Assembly (NCBI RefSeq): GCF_029760855.1
Contig: NZ_SOSI01000001.1
Coordinates: forward strand, 434,001-498,000
DNA from: Erythrobacter litoralis
GTDB taxonomy: Bacteria > Pseudomonadota > Alphaproteobacteria > Sphingomonadales > Sphingomonadaceae
Direction of reading: 5' to 3'
Length of the DNA: 64,000 nucleotides
The notes under the pieces were generated by a model that was not told the origin of the DNA, made no database searches, and saw only the letters and a list, made by a program, of their open reading frames with translations. A program made the translations under genes and the position numbers. Positions 1 to 7,529 of this stretch are shown piece by piece (position 1 is the stretch's first letter; every line of letters starts with the position of its first letter).

Positions 1-1171
1 TCAGAATGAGCTTGAGCCGGCCTCTGGTGGCGTCCTCGGTCATCGCGCGCTCGTTGTCGTCGAAGCCTTCGGTGACGACCGTGATCGCATCGCCGTGCCG
101 CTCACGCGCCTGGCTTTCGGTCATTCCGACCTGAGCGATTTCGGGCGAGGTATAGGTGCACCACGGCAGCGCCGACCAATCGACCTTGGTGGGTATCCCG
201 AGCGTAATCTCCAGCGCGACATTGGATCCTTCATAGCCCGAAAGATGGGTCAGGCGCGGTCCGTCGCGGCAGTCGCCGATAGCGTAAATGCCTTTCACCG
301 ACGTGCGCCGCCGTTTGTCGACCGCGATGCCGTTGTCGCCCATCGCAACCCCGATCTCTTCGAGACCGAAGCCTCGGCAATTCGCAGTGCGCCCCGCCGC
401 GATCAGGAGGTGCGAGCCTTCGATCCGTTCGCTGCCCGCAGTCAGCACCACCCCGCCGCCTGCCCGCTCGACCGCTCCGGCTTCGCCCTTCACGAAGCGC
501 ACACCTTCGGCCTCGAGCGCTGCTTTCACCACGGCCGCATTTTCAGGATCGTCGCGCGAGAGGACCTCGCCCGGCTCCACCAACGTCACCTCGCTACCCA
601 GTCGGCGAAACGCCTGCGCCATCTCCATGCCGATATTGCCGCCGCCCACGATCACGAGGTGGCGCGGCAGCTCTGGAATGTCGAAGATCGTCTCGTTGGT
701 GAGATACGGCACGTTGGCGATGCCCGCTATCGGAGGCACCGCCGGCTTCGAACCTGTGGCAATCACGATGCGCGGCGCGCGCAGTTCTCGCCCGTCTACC
801 GTCACGCTCTGCCGCCCCGTCACCTTCGCCCAGCCGCGCAACACTTCGCAGCCCATTCCTTCGAAGGTTTCTTTGGAATCATGCGGCTCGATGGCCGCGA
901 TCACGCTGCGAATATGCGCCTTCACCCCTGCCCAATCGACCTGCGGCTTGCCCAGAGTCACGCCGAAGCGCTCCGCCGTCCGCGCTTTCGCCGCCCGCGC
1001 TGCTGCTGCCAGCAAAGCTTTCGACGGAACGCAGCCATCGTTCAGGCACTCGCCGCCCATCCTTCGCGCCTCGATCAGTGCCACGTCGAGTCCGAACAGC
1101 GCGCAGCCGCCCGCTGCCGTAAGCCCTGCGGCCCCGGCGCCGATCACGATAACGTCATGCGTGAATTTCAT
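1..1171 (-). CDS. FAD-dependent pyridine nucleotide-disulfide oxidoreductase (mercuric reductase-like), 3' end cut by window
   Basis: A class I flavoprotein disulfide reductase that should move electrons from NAD(P)H through FAD to a redox disulfide. About 390 residues are visible of the usual 460-480; the C-terminal part lies beyond the left edge. The FAD motif GAGAAG is at residues 11-16. The redox pair is C42-LNDG-C47 followed by VPSK, and a second nucleotide motif GGGNIG precedes the substrate region. The NMERA metal-binding domain of many MerA proteins is absent, and the C-terminal Cys pair of true MerA cannot be checked. The start ATG is 78 bases from the divergent arsM. Proteins of this type recur in arsenosugar loci, so a role in arsenical or thiol redox chemistry is inferred. 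Dihydrolipoamide dehydrogenase or MerA proper are alternatives. Confidence 0.85.
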   Translation of the reverse strand, partial: MKFTHDVIVIGAGAAGLTAAGGCALFGLDVALIEARRMGGECLNDGCVPSKALLAAAARAAKARTAERFGVTLGKPQVDWAGVKAHIRSVIAAIEPHDSKETFEGMGCEVLRGWAKVTGRQSVTVDGRELRAPRIVIATGSKPAVPPIAGIANVPYLTNETIFDIPELPRHLVIVGGGNIGMEMAQAFRRLGSEVTLVEPGEVLSRDDPENAAVVKAALEAEGVRFVKGEAGAVERAGGGVVLTAGSERIEGSHLLIAAGRTANCRGFGLEEIGVAMGDNGIAVDKRRRTSVKGIYAIGDCRDGPRLTHLSGYEGSNVALEITLGIPTKVDWSALPWCTYTSPEIAQVGMTESQARERHGDAITVVTEGFDDNERAMTEDATRGRLKLIL

Positions 1172-1208
1172 CTCTTGCCCCGTAGCCGAGTTTGCGTTGT
1201 ATGCGAAC

Positions 1209-1224
1209 CGAATGCGGCCATTCG
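1209..1224. promoter_or_regulatory. Short palindrome in the divergent flavoprotein/arsM promoter region
   Basis: The only gap between the two divergent genes is 78 bases. It contains a perfect inverted repeat, CGAATG-CGGC-CATTCG. It could be an operator shared by both promoters. It does not look like the usual AT-rich ArsR site, so assignment to any regulator family is not supported. Confidence 0.25.
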
Positions 1225-1249
1225 CCGCGCAAACGGAACGGGCAAGGCC

Positions 1250-2305
1250 ATGAACCTCCAGAACTCGCAGGATTATTACGGCAAGGTGCTGACCGGCTCG
1301 GCGGATTTGCAGACCGATGCCTGTTGCACCGCCGAAGCCCCGCCGCCTGCCGTCATGGCGGCAATGCGCAACGTGCACGAGGACGTCCGCGCCCGCTACT
1401 ATGGCTGCGGCCTCGTCGCCCCGCAGGCAATCGAGGGATGCCACATTCTCGACCTCGGTTCCGGCAGCGGACAGGATGCGTACATCCTCGCGCAAATGGT
1501 CGGTGAAAACGGCAGCGTGACCGGTGTAGACGCGACGCCCGAGCAACTCGCCGTCGCGCGGCAGCACGAGGAATGGCACCGGGAACGGTTCGGCTACGCC
1601 CGGTCCAACGTCCGCTTCCTCGAAGGCGACATCGAGAAGCTCGGCGATCTCGACCTTGCCGAAGGTAGCTTCGACGTCATCGTTTCCAACTGCGTCATCA
1701 ACCTCGTCGCCGACAAGCGCGCCGTGTTCGAAGCCGCGTTTCGCATGCTGAAGGACGGCGGCGAGCTCTACTTCTCCGACGTCTATTCCGAACGCCGCGT
1801 GCCCGAGCATTTGCTGAACGATCCGGTGCTGCACGGCGAATGCCTGTCCGGCGCGCTCTATTGGGGCGACTTCATCGCGCTCGCCAAGGCTGCAGGCTTC
1901 GCCGATCCGCGCCTCGTCACCAGCCGACCCTTGGGTATCGAGAATGCCGAGGTGGCCGAGAAATTAGACAAGATCGCCTTCCATTCCGCGACCTACCGCC
2001 TGTTCAAGTTACCGGACCTCGACAGCCAGTGCGAGGATTACGGGCAGGCGGTCCGCTACAAGGGCACAGTGGTGGGTGAGGAGCGCGCTTTCCTGCTCGA
2101 CGGGCATCACCGGATCGAGGCGGGGCGGATGTTCCCGATCTGCGGCAATAGCTGGAAGATGCTGGCCGATACCCGCTTCGCGCCGCACTTCGAATTCTTC
2201 GGCGATTTCTCGACCCATTACGGGGTCTTTCCCGATTGCGGTATCGCGGTGCCGTTCGGCGCGGACGGCATCGCGAGCGATATGGCCAACACCGCCTGTT
2301 GCTGA
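1250..2305 (+). CDS. arsM: Arsenite S-adenosylmethionine methyltransferase ArsM
   Basis: Methylates trivalent arsenic with SAM in the cytoplasm; the product 351 aa is of usual ArsM length. A Cys pair C25-C26 is near the N-terminus. The SAM-binding loop DLGSGSGQD is at residues 68-76. The three arsenic-binding cysteines of the family are in place: C53 in YYGCG, C148 in SNCVIN and C198 in GECLSGA. The C-terminal region has the DFSTHYGVF segment seen in bacterial ArsM-like proteins. The in-frame reading extends far upstream but those codons are antisense to the flavoprotein gene; the ATG at 1250 has a purine-rich GGCAAGG just upstream and fits the family start. It overlaps the next gene by 7 bases. 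With two glycosyltransferases nearby, its methylated product is probably a precursor of an arsenosugar rather than only a detoxification end product (inference). Confidence 0.92.
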   Translation: MNLQNSQDYYGKVLTGSADLQTDACCTAEAPPPAVMAAMRNVHEDVRARYYGCGLVAPQAIEGCHILDLGSGSGQDAYILAQMVGENGSVTGVDATPEQLAVARQHEEWHRERFGYARSNVRFLEGDIEKLGDLDLAEGSFDVIVSNCVINLVADKRAVFEAAFRMLKDGGELYFSDVYSERRVPEHLLNDPVLHGECLSGALYWGDFIALAKAAGFADPRLVTSRPLGIENAEVAEKLDKIAFHSATYRLFKLPDLDSQCEDYGQAVRYKGTVVGEERAFLLDGHHRIEAGRMFPICGNSWKMLADTRFAPHFEFFGDFSTHYGVFPDCGIAVPFGADGIASDMANTACC

Positions 2306-3312
2306 GCGTCCTCGTCACCGGAGCCGCCGGCCTGCTCGGCGGAGAGGTTTGCGCGCGCCTACTGGCGGCTGGGCACCGAGTGACGGGCCTCGTCCATCGC
2401 AATCCCGATGTGCGTGCCAATAGCGGCACGGCCGTCCCCATCCGCACGCTCAGTGGCGACGTGTCCCGGCCGCGCTTCGGCTGGGACGAGGCGAAATGGT
2501 GTGCCGTCGCAGCCGAGCACGATCTCATCGTCCATTGCGCCGCAACGGTGCGGTTCGATTTGGCAGAAGAGGACTACCGCGCCGTCAACGTGGACGGGGT
2601 CCGCCATGCCGTCGCCTTGGCCGAGGCAGGCGGGATGCGATTCCTTCACGTCTCCACGGCCTATGTCTGCGGCGCGCGCGATGGCCCCGTTAGCGAGAAC
2701 GATCCGCTGCCCGAAACCGGCTTCGCCAATGGCTACGAGGCGAGCAAGGCGGCGGGGGAGCGTTTGGTTCGGGCAAGCGGTCTCGATTGGACGATCGCCC
2801 GTCCCTCCATCGTCGTCGGCGAATATGACAGCGGCGCGATCCGCCAGTTCGACACGACCTACGCCGCCTTCAAACTGATCGCGGAGGGGCGTGTGCGCTC
2901 GATGCCCGCGCGCCCCGGCGCGACGCTCGATTTCGTGCCGCTGGATTATGTGGCGAAAGGTATTACCGCCTTGGTAGATAGCGAGAATGCGCGCGGCGAA
3001 ACCGTACATCTCGTCTCGGCTCAACCGTTACCGGTAGAGGGCTTCGCCGCCGCCATCGGCGCCTATCCGCATTTCCACGAGCCGAACCTAGTTCCGCCTG
3101 ATCGGTTCGACCCTGCCGCGCTCGCCCCGCTGGAACGCCGCCTCTACACGCGCATCGCGGGCCTCTATGCGAGCTACTTCGCGCGCAGCCCGCAGTTCGA
3201 CGACAGAAATGCGCGAACCCTGCTCGGCGAGGGCTGCCCGCCGACCGGCCCCGCCTATATCCGCCGCCTGATCAACTATTGCATCGACACCGGCTTCCTG
3301 CCCTCGCCTTAG
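2299..3312 (+). CDS. NAD(P)-dependent epimerase/dehydratase (extended SDR)
   Basis: An atypical extended short-chain dehydrogenase of about 337 residues with the Rossmann motif TGAAGLLG at the N-terminus and a Tyr-Lys pair in YEASK about 150 residues in. The preceding region (HVSTAYVCG) is typical of thioester-reductase or epimerase relatives. The start is uncertain: TTG at 2299, overlapping the arsM stop, puts the first beta-strand at the terminus, while an ATG at 2236 would add a tail lying inside arsM. Coupled translation with arsM is likely. The last codon overlaps that of the convergent glycosyltransferase (TTAG shared). Substrate is unknown; modification of the sugar or nucleotide part of an arsenosugar is a guess from context. 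Confidence 0.85.
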   Translation: MLSVLVTGAAGLLGGEVCARLLAAGHRVTGLVHRNPDVRANSGTAVPIRTLSGDVSRPRFGWDEAKWCAVAAEHDLIVHCAATVRFDLAEEDYRAVNVDGVRHAVALAEAGGMRFLHVSTAYVCGARDGPVSENDPLPETGFANGYEASKAAGERLVRASGLDWTIARPSIVVGEYDSGAIRQFDTTYAAFKLIAEGRVRSMPARPGATLDFVPLDYVAKGITALVDSENARGETVHLVSAQPLPVEGFAAAIGAYPHFHEPNLVPPDRFDPAALAPLERRLYTRIAGLYASYFARSPQFDDRNARTLLGEGCPPTGPAYIRRLINYCIDTGFLPSP

Positions 3313-4031
3313 CGGATATGCGGATAGTGTTTCGCCATCCGGTGCCGCAGACCGAACGCCCACAGCATCCCGACCTTGAAATAGATCCAGTTCGCCTTCA
3401 GCACACCCCACGCGGCAATCCTGCGGTCGGACGTTTCGACGAATCGCGGCACCATCTTCACCCGGCCCAGCGCGGCAAATTTTACGCACAGGTCCGCCTC
3501 CTCCATCACCGCGTCCCCCGACGTGCAGCCCCCGACGGCCAGAAAGTCGTCCCGGCGGAAGAACATCGCATGGTCGCCGAACAACAGGCGCACGCCGCGC
3601 AGGAACAGGTGCGGCCGGGTTAGGAGCGGCGCGTACCAAGTCTTCGCCCAGTTATGCAGCGTGGTGCCCCATCGGGTGCGCTGCGGCCCGCGAATCAGTG
3701 GCGTGAAACTGGCGAGCGCAATGCGCCTGTCCGCCAGCGTGCGTTCGATCACCGCGATCATGTCGGCGGGCGGCAAGGTGTCTGCATGAAGTATGCAGAC
3801 GATGTCGCCCCGCGCTTCCTTGACACCCGAATTGATCTGGATCGCCCGACCAGCCTGAGTTTCGAGTATTCGCCATCCCATACTTTCGGCCAGCGCGATG
3901 GTGCCATCCGCACTGCCGCCGTCGACAAGCAGGACTTCGCTCGGAGCCGGTTCCAGTGCCGCCAATCGTTCGATCAACGCTGGAAGCGCCTTTTCCTCGT
4001 CCAACGTCGGCACCAGAATCGTGACGCTCAT
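3309..4031 (-). CDS. TIGR04283-type family 2 glycosyltransferase, arsenosugar-associated
   Basis: A small GT-A fold glycosyltransferase of 240 aa. The N-terminus MSVTILVPTLDEE, the VDGGSADGT segment, the GRAIQINSG loop and the HADT metal-binding motif are those of the TIGR04283 group, which NCBI names for arsenosugar biosynthesis. A later ED-type acidic motif (VMEEADL) is also present. The ATG at 4031 overlaps the stop of the preceding glycosyltransferase (ATGA), so the two are translated together. A longer reading frame upstream is a shadow of that gene. The acceptor and donor cannot be told from sequence. Confidence 0.85.
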   Translation of the reverse strand: MSVTILVPTLDEEKALPALIERLAALEPAPSEVLLVDGGSADGTIALAESMGWRILETQAGRAIQINSGVKEARGDIVCILHADTLPPADMIAVIERTLADRRIALASFTPLIRGPQRTRWGTTLHNWAKTWYAPLLTRPHLFLRGVRLLFGDHAMFFRRDDFLAVGGCTSGDAVMEEADLCVKFAALGRVKMVPRFVETSDRRIAAWGVLKANWIYFKVGMLWAFGLRHRMAKHYPHIR

Positions 4032-4600
4032 TGGAGCTCGGGCCAACGGGCGAGATCCTCGCCGGTATCGATGTCGGCAAGCTCGGGCAGGATGGCGGGG
4101 CCGATGCGCCGGTCCGCGAGCCGCGAAAGGGTCTCGGTGAAAACCTTGGGCGTGCTCCATTCCATATCCTCGAACAGGAACGGCACGGCCCGGTTGAACC
4201 CGATAAGATAATAGCCGCCGTCCGTCGCCGGACCGAGCACGACATCGCGATCGTCCAGCGCCCCGGCGGCTGCGTTCAGCAATTCGGGCGACATGGCGGG
4301 GCAGTCGCTCCCGATGATGAGCGCCGGTGCCTCGACCCGCGCCATCCGCTCGCCGAGATCGCCTTCGCCCTGCTCGCAGACCGAAACATCCTTGCCATAG
4401 ATGCGCTTGAAAAGTTCGGGCGCACCGCCCGTGACCCGCAATTCGAAATCGACGTCACTTTCTCGTGCCGCCTCAACCGTCATCGCCAGTAGCCGCGCAT
4501 AAAGCCGCGCCGCCCCCTCTTCGCCCAGTGCCGGGATCAGCCGCGTCTTGACCTTGCCGGGTACAGGTAGGCGGGCGAAAATGGAAAGTTTCGGTGTGAT
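4028..4600 (-). CDS. TIGR04282-type glycosyltransferase (CofC-like fold), arsenosugar-associated; start codon unclear
   Basis: A nucleotidyltransferase-like glycosyltransferase with the family start SIFARLPVPGKVKTRLIP, the SDCP metal site and LGPATDGGYYLIG. The length of about 190 aa is normal if translation begins just before SIFAR. No ATG, GTG, TTG or CTG occurs in this frame between position 4745 and the conserved core. The ATG at 4745-4747 would require a 49-residue basic tail overlapping the upstream gene by 76 bases. I place the start at an ATC (4600) as the best structural guess; ATT (nearer the core) is another. Neighbour overlap with the TIGR04283 gene supports joint function. Confidence 0.8.
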   Translation of the reverse strand: MTPKLSIFARLPVPGKVKTRLIPALGEEGAARLYARLLAMTVEAARESDVDFELRVTGGAPELFKRIYGKDVSVCEQGEGDLGERMARVEAPALIIGSDCPAMSPELLNAAAGALDDRDVVLGPATDGGYYLIGFNRAVPFLFEDMEWSTPKVFTETLSRLADRRIGPAILPELADIDTGEDLARWPELQ

Positions 4601-4671
4601 ACTCTTATGCTTTCGCGCGATCGGATTTGGAGCGGACTGACCGTGCTGACAGTCCGCTCCCTCCCGGCGAT

Positions 4672-5457
4672 TTAGCGCGGCGCCATACGAATTGCGCCGT
4701 CGAGGCGTACGTCCTCGCCGTTGAAATAGCCGGTCTCGATCATGCACATGGCGAGCTTGGCGTATTCGTCCGGATTGCCGAGGCGCTTGGGGAAGGGAAC
4801 GCTTTCGGCCAGCGCGTCCTTCACCTGCGGCGGGGCGGCGTTCATCAGGGGGGTGTTGAAGATGCCCGGGAGGATGGTGTTCACGCGGATGCCTTCGCGC
4901 ATCAGGTCGCGCGCGATGGGCAGCGTCATGCCGACCACCCCGCCCTTCGATGCGGAATAGGCCGCCTGACCCATCTGTCCGTCTTCCGCCGCCACGCTAG
5001 CGGTATTGACGATCGCGCCGCGGTCGCCGTCGTCGGAAAGCGGGTCGAGCGTCATCATGCCCGCCGCCGACTTGGCGATGCAGCGGAAAGTGCCGATGAG
5101 GTTCACCTGGATGACGAATTCGAACGCCTGCAACGGATAGTGCTTGATCTCACCGGTCTGCTTGTCGCGGCTGGCAGTCTTGATGGCGTTGCCAATGCCC
5201 GCGCAATTGACAAGGATGCGCTCCTGCCCGTGCGCTTCGCGCGCCGTGGCGAAGGCGGCGTCGACCTCTTCCTCGCTGGTCACATTGACCTTGCAGAACA
5301 CGCCGCCGAGTTCGCTGGCGAGCGCGTTGCCCTTTTCCTCGTTCATGTCGAACAGAGCGACCTTCGCGCCCTTCGCTGCAAGCGCGCGGGCGGTGGCGGC
5401 ACCAAGGCCGGATGCGCCGCCGGTGACGATGGCGGGGGTATTGCTGCTGACTTCCAT
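4672..5457 (-). CDS. SDR-family 3-hydroxyacyl-CoA dehydrogenase (HSD17B10-like)
   Basis: A classical short-chain dehydrogenase, 261 aa, likely oxidising 3-hydroxyacyl-CoA with NAD+ in fatty acid breakdown. It has TGGASGLG near residue 13-20, NCAG, and the catalytic YSASK. The insert around GNAIKTASRDKQTGE and the ending NGEDVRLDGAIRM resemble the human HSD17B10 type rather than FabG. ATG 5457 is preceded by AGAGG at good distance; the longer frame is read-through from the thiolase side. It lies 26 bases after the thiolase gene on the same strand, so the two form an operon for consecutive beta-oxidation steps. Confidence 0.88.
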   Translation of the reverse strand: MEVSSNTPAIVTGGASGLGAATARALAAKGAKVALFDMNEEKGNALASELGGVFCKVNVTSEEEVDAAFATAREAHGQERILVNCAGIGNAIKTASRDKQTGEIKHYPLQAFEFVIQVNLIGTFRCIAKSAAGMMTLDPLSDDGDRGAIVNTASVAAEDGQMGQAAYSASKGGVVGMTLPIARDLMREGIRVNTILPGIFNTPLMNAAPPQVKDALAESVPFPKRLGNPDEYAKLAMCMIETGYFNGEDVRLDGAIRMAPR

Positions 5458-5483
5458 GTAATATCCTCTCGAATTATCGGTGA

Positions 5484-6656
5484 TCAAAGCGCCTCGACGA
5501 TGGTGACGTTGGCGACGCCGCCGCCTTCGCACATCGTCTGCAGGCCGTATTTCTTGCCGCGCGCCTTCAGCGCATGGATCAGCGTGGCCATCAACTTTGT
5601 CCCGCTGGCGCCCAGCGGATGTCCGAGGGCGATGGCCCCGCCATTCACATTGAGCTTCTCCGGGTCCGCGCCGGTGTGCTTGAGCCAGGCTAGCGGTACC
5701 GGAGCGAAGGCCTCGTTGACTTCGTATAGGTCGATATCGCCGATCGTCATGCCCGCCCGTTCCAACGCGCGGTCGGTCGCGAACAACGGCTCTTCCAGCA
5801 TGATGACCGGATCGCCGGCGGTGACGGTGAGATTATGGATGCGCGCAAGCGGGGTGAGGCCGTGCTCCTTCAAGGCCCGCTCGCTGACGACCAGCACCGC
5901 GCTCGATCCGTCGCAGATCTGGCTGCTCGAGGCGGCGGTGATCTTGCCTTCGGGGCTCAGCAGCTTGACCGACTGGATGCCCTCCAGCGTCGCATCGAAG
6001 CGGATTCCCTCGTCCACAGTATGCATCTGTTCGCCCTCGGGCGTGTCGACCTCGACGGGCACGATCTCGTCCTCGAACGCGCCGTCCTTCGTCGCCCGAG
6101 CCGCCTTCTCGTGGCTGTGCAGGGCGAAGCGGTCGAGATCGTCTTTCGAGAAGCCGTGCTTTTGCGCGATCATCTCGGCACCGGCAAATTGCGACCACTG
6201 GATGCCAGGATAGTTCTCTTCGAGGCCGGGCGATTTGTAGTTCCCGAGGCCCTCTTTCATATGGAACATCGCGGTCGAGCCCATCGGCACCCGGCTCATG
6301 CTTTCGACGCCGCTGGCGATAACCACGTCCTGCGTCCCGCTCATCACCGCCTGCGCGGCGAACTGGATCGCCTGCTGAGAGGAACCGCACTGCCGGTCGA
6401 TCGTGACGGCGGGCACGCCTTCGCCCAACCGCTTCGCCGCAAGCACCGCATTGCGCCCGACCTGCATCGCCTGCTCACCGCCCTGGCTGACACAGCCCAT
6501 CACCACATCGTCGACCGCTTTCGCATCGAGCCCGCTGCGCGCCATCACCGCATCGAGCGAGTGTGCGGCAAGATCGACCGGATGGACACCTGCAAGCCGC
6601 CCGCCCCGCTTCCCCCCGGCCGTACGAACGGCTTCGACGATATAGGCTTCTGGCAT
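5484..6656 (-). CDS. Acetyl-CoA C-acyltransferase (thiolase)
   Basis: Cleaves 3-ketoacyl-CoA with CoA, or condenses acetyl-CoA. The 390 aa length is standard. The nucleophile is C90 in RQCGSS, the His is in GHPLGASGT and the second Cys is in MCEGGGVAN near the end. It is first in an operon with the SDR 3-hydroxyacyl-CoA dehydrogenase. The sequence could be FadA/FadI-like or a short-chain PhaA-like enzyme; the 130-base gap upstream to the divergent oxygenase gene would hold its promoter. Confidence 0.93.
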   Translation of the reverse strand: MPEAYIVEAVRTAGGKRGGRLAGVHPVDLAAHSLDAVMARSGLDAKAVDDVVMGCVSQGGEQAMQVGRNAVLAAKRLGEGVPAVTIDRQCGSSQQAIQFAAQAVMSGTQDVVIASGVESMSRVPMGSTAMFHMKEGLGNYKSPGLEENYPGIQWSQFAGAEMIAQKHGFSKDDLDRFALHSHEKAARATKDGAFEDEIVPVEVDTPEGEQMHTVDEGIRFDATLEGIQSVKLLSPEGKITAASSSQICDGSSAVLVVSERALKEHGLTPLARIHNLTVTAGDPVIMLEEPLFATDRALERAGMTIGDIDLYEVNEAFAPVPLAWLKHTGADPEKLNVNGGAIALGHPLGASGTKLMATLIHALKARGKKYGLQTMCEGGGVANVTIVEAL

Positions 6657-6785
6657 GGCTCTCTCCGGCTGTCGGTTTCGTTTCGAGACCGGTTAGGAGA
6701 GCGACGGAGAGAGTCAAGGCATCAGCGGTCCGACGTGCAGCCCGTGCTTGCTCCCGGCTTAACCTTCAGACTATGCGAATGCTTC

Positions 6786-7529
6786 ATGGCGGAACCGAAA
6801 ACCTTGTTCGCTCTCAACCCGGACCTTGATCGGGCGGCATTGGCGCGGGAGTTTGCGGAAGATAATCGCATCCAGGTACGCAACGTTCTGACGGCCGAAA
6901 GCGCGACGGAGATACGCGAAGTGTTGTCTCGACATACGCCATGGGGAATGGCCGCTCAGGCCGATGGAAGCGGCATCAAAGGCGCGCAAAAGATCGATGC
7001 CCCCTTCTTGACCAGTGAAGCCGGACGTGAGCACGCGCAGCAATTGTTACTCGCGACCCACAAAGCATCACAGAACGGGGCCTACGCCTTTCGCTACGCG
7101 CATTTTTCGTTGGTGGAGGCCGCAGCCAGACAGGACGGCAACCCCTTCGAGATCCTTCTCGAACACCTAAATGCCCCTTCGTTTCTCGGGTTGGTACGCG
7201 AGGTGACCGGAATCTCCGACCTTGTGAAAACGGATGGGCAGGCCACGCTGTTCGGGCCACAGCATTATCTTGGCCGCCACATCGATAGTCATGTCGCCGA
7301 AGGCTGGCGTATAGCCTATGTGCTCAATTTTGCCCCGGACGATTGGCATCCCGACTGGGGAGGCTATCTAAATTTTTACGACGAGAACGGCGATATCACC
7401 GCTGGTTACAAACCGCGGTTCAATGCGTTGAACATGTTTCTGGTGCCTCGCCCTCATGCCGTATCGTTCGTGTCTCCATTCGCCCCGGCAAGCCGCTTCG
7501 CCATCACCGGCTGGTTACGTGATCGATGA
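6786..7529 (+). CDS. 2OG-Fe(II) oxygenase, prolyl 4-hydroxylase-like
   Basis: A 247-residue Fe(II)/2-oxoglutarate dioxygenase of the SM-20/prolyl hydroxylase type. The iron ligands can be read as H165, D167 (GRHIDSH) and H224 (PRPHAVSF), and R237 in SRFAITGW would bind 2-oxoglutarate. The region DWHPDWGGYLNFYDENG between them is typical of the jelly-roll core. The frame runs far upstream antisense to the thiolase; the ATG at 6786 is the first that gives a family-like terminus. It overlaps the next gene by ATGA. It heads a three-gene operon with a TPR/2OG protein and a methyltransferase. Target (peptide, protein or small molecule) is unknown. Confidence 0.85.
   Translation: MAEPKTLFALNPDLDRAALAREFAEDNRIQVRNVLTAESATEIREVLSRHTPWGMAAQADGSGIKGAQKIDAPFLTSEAGREHAQQLLLATHKASQNGAYAFRYAHFSLVEAAARQDGNPFEILLEHLNAPSFLGLVREVTGISDLVKTDGQATLFGPQHYLGRHIDSHVAEGWRIAYVLNFAPDDWHPDWGGYLNFYDENGDITAGYKPRFNALNMFLVPRPHAVSFVSPFAPASRFAITGWLRDR

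Noticed and set aside
95-1249. Long plus-strand reading frame in front of arsM
   Set aside because: It is antisense to the flavoprotein gene; the family sequence starts at 1250.
4627-7529. Long plus-strand frames over the SDR and thiolase genes
   Set aside because: High GC antisense frames; the minus-strand proteins have full catalytic motifs. Only the part from 6786 is a gene.
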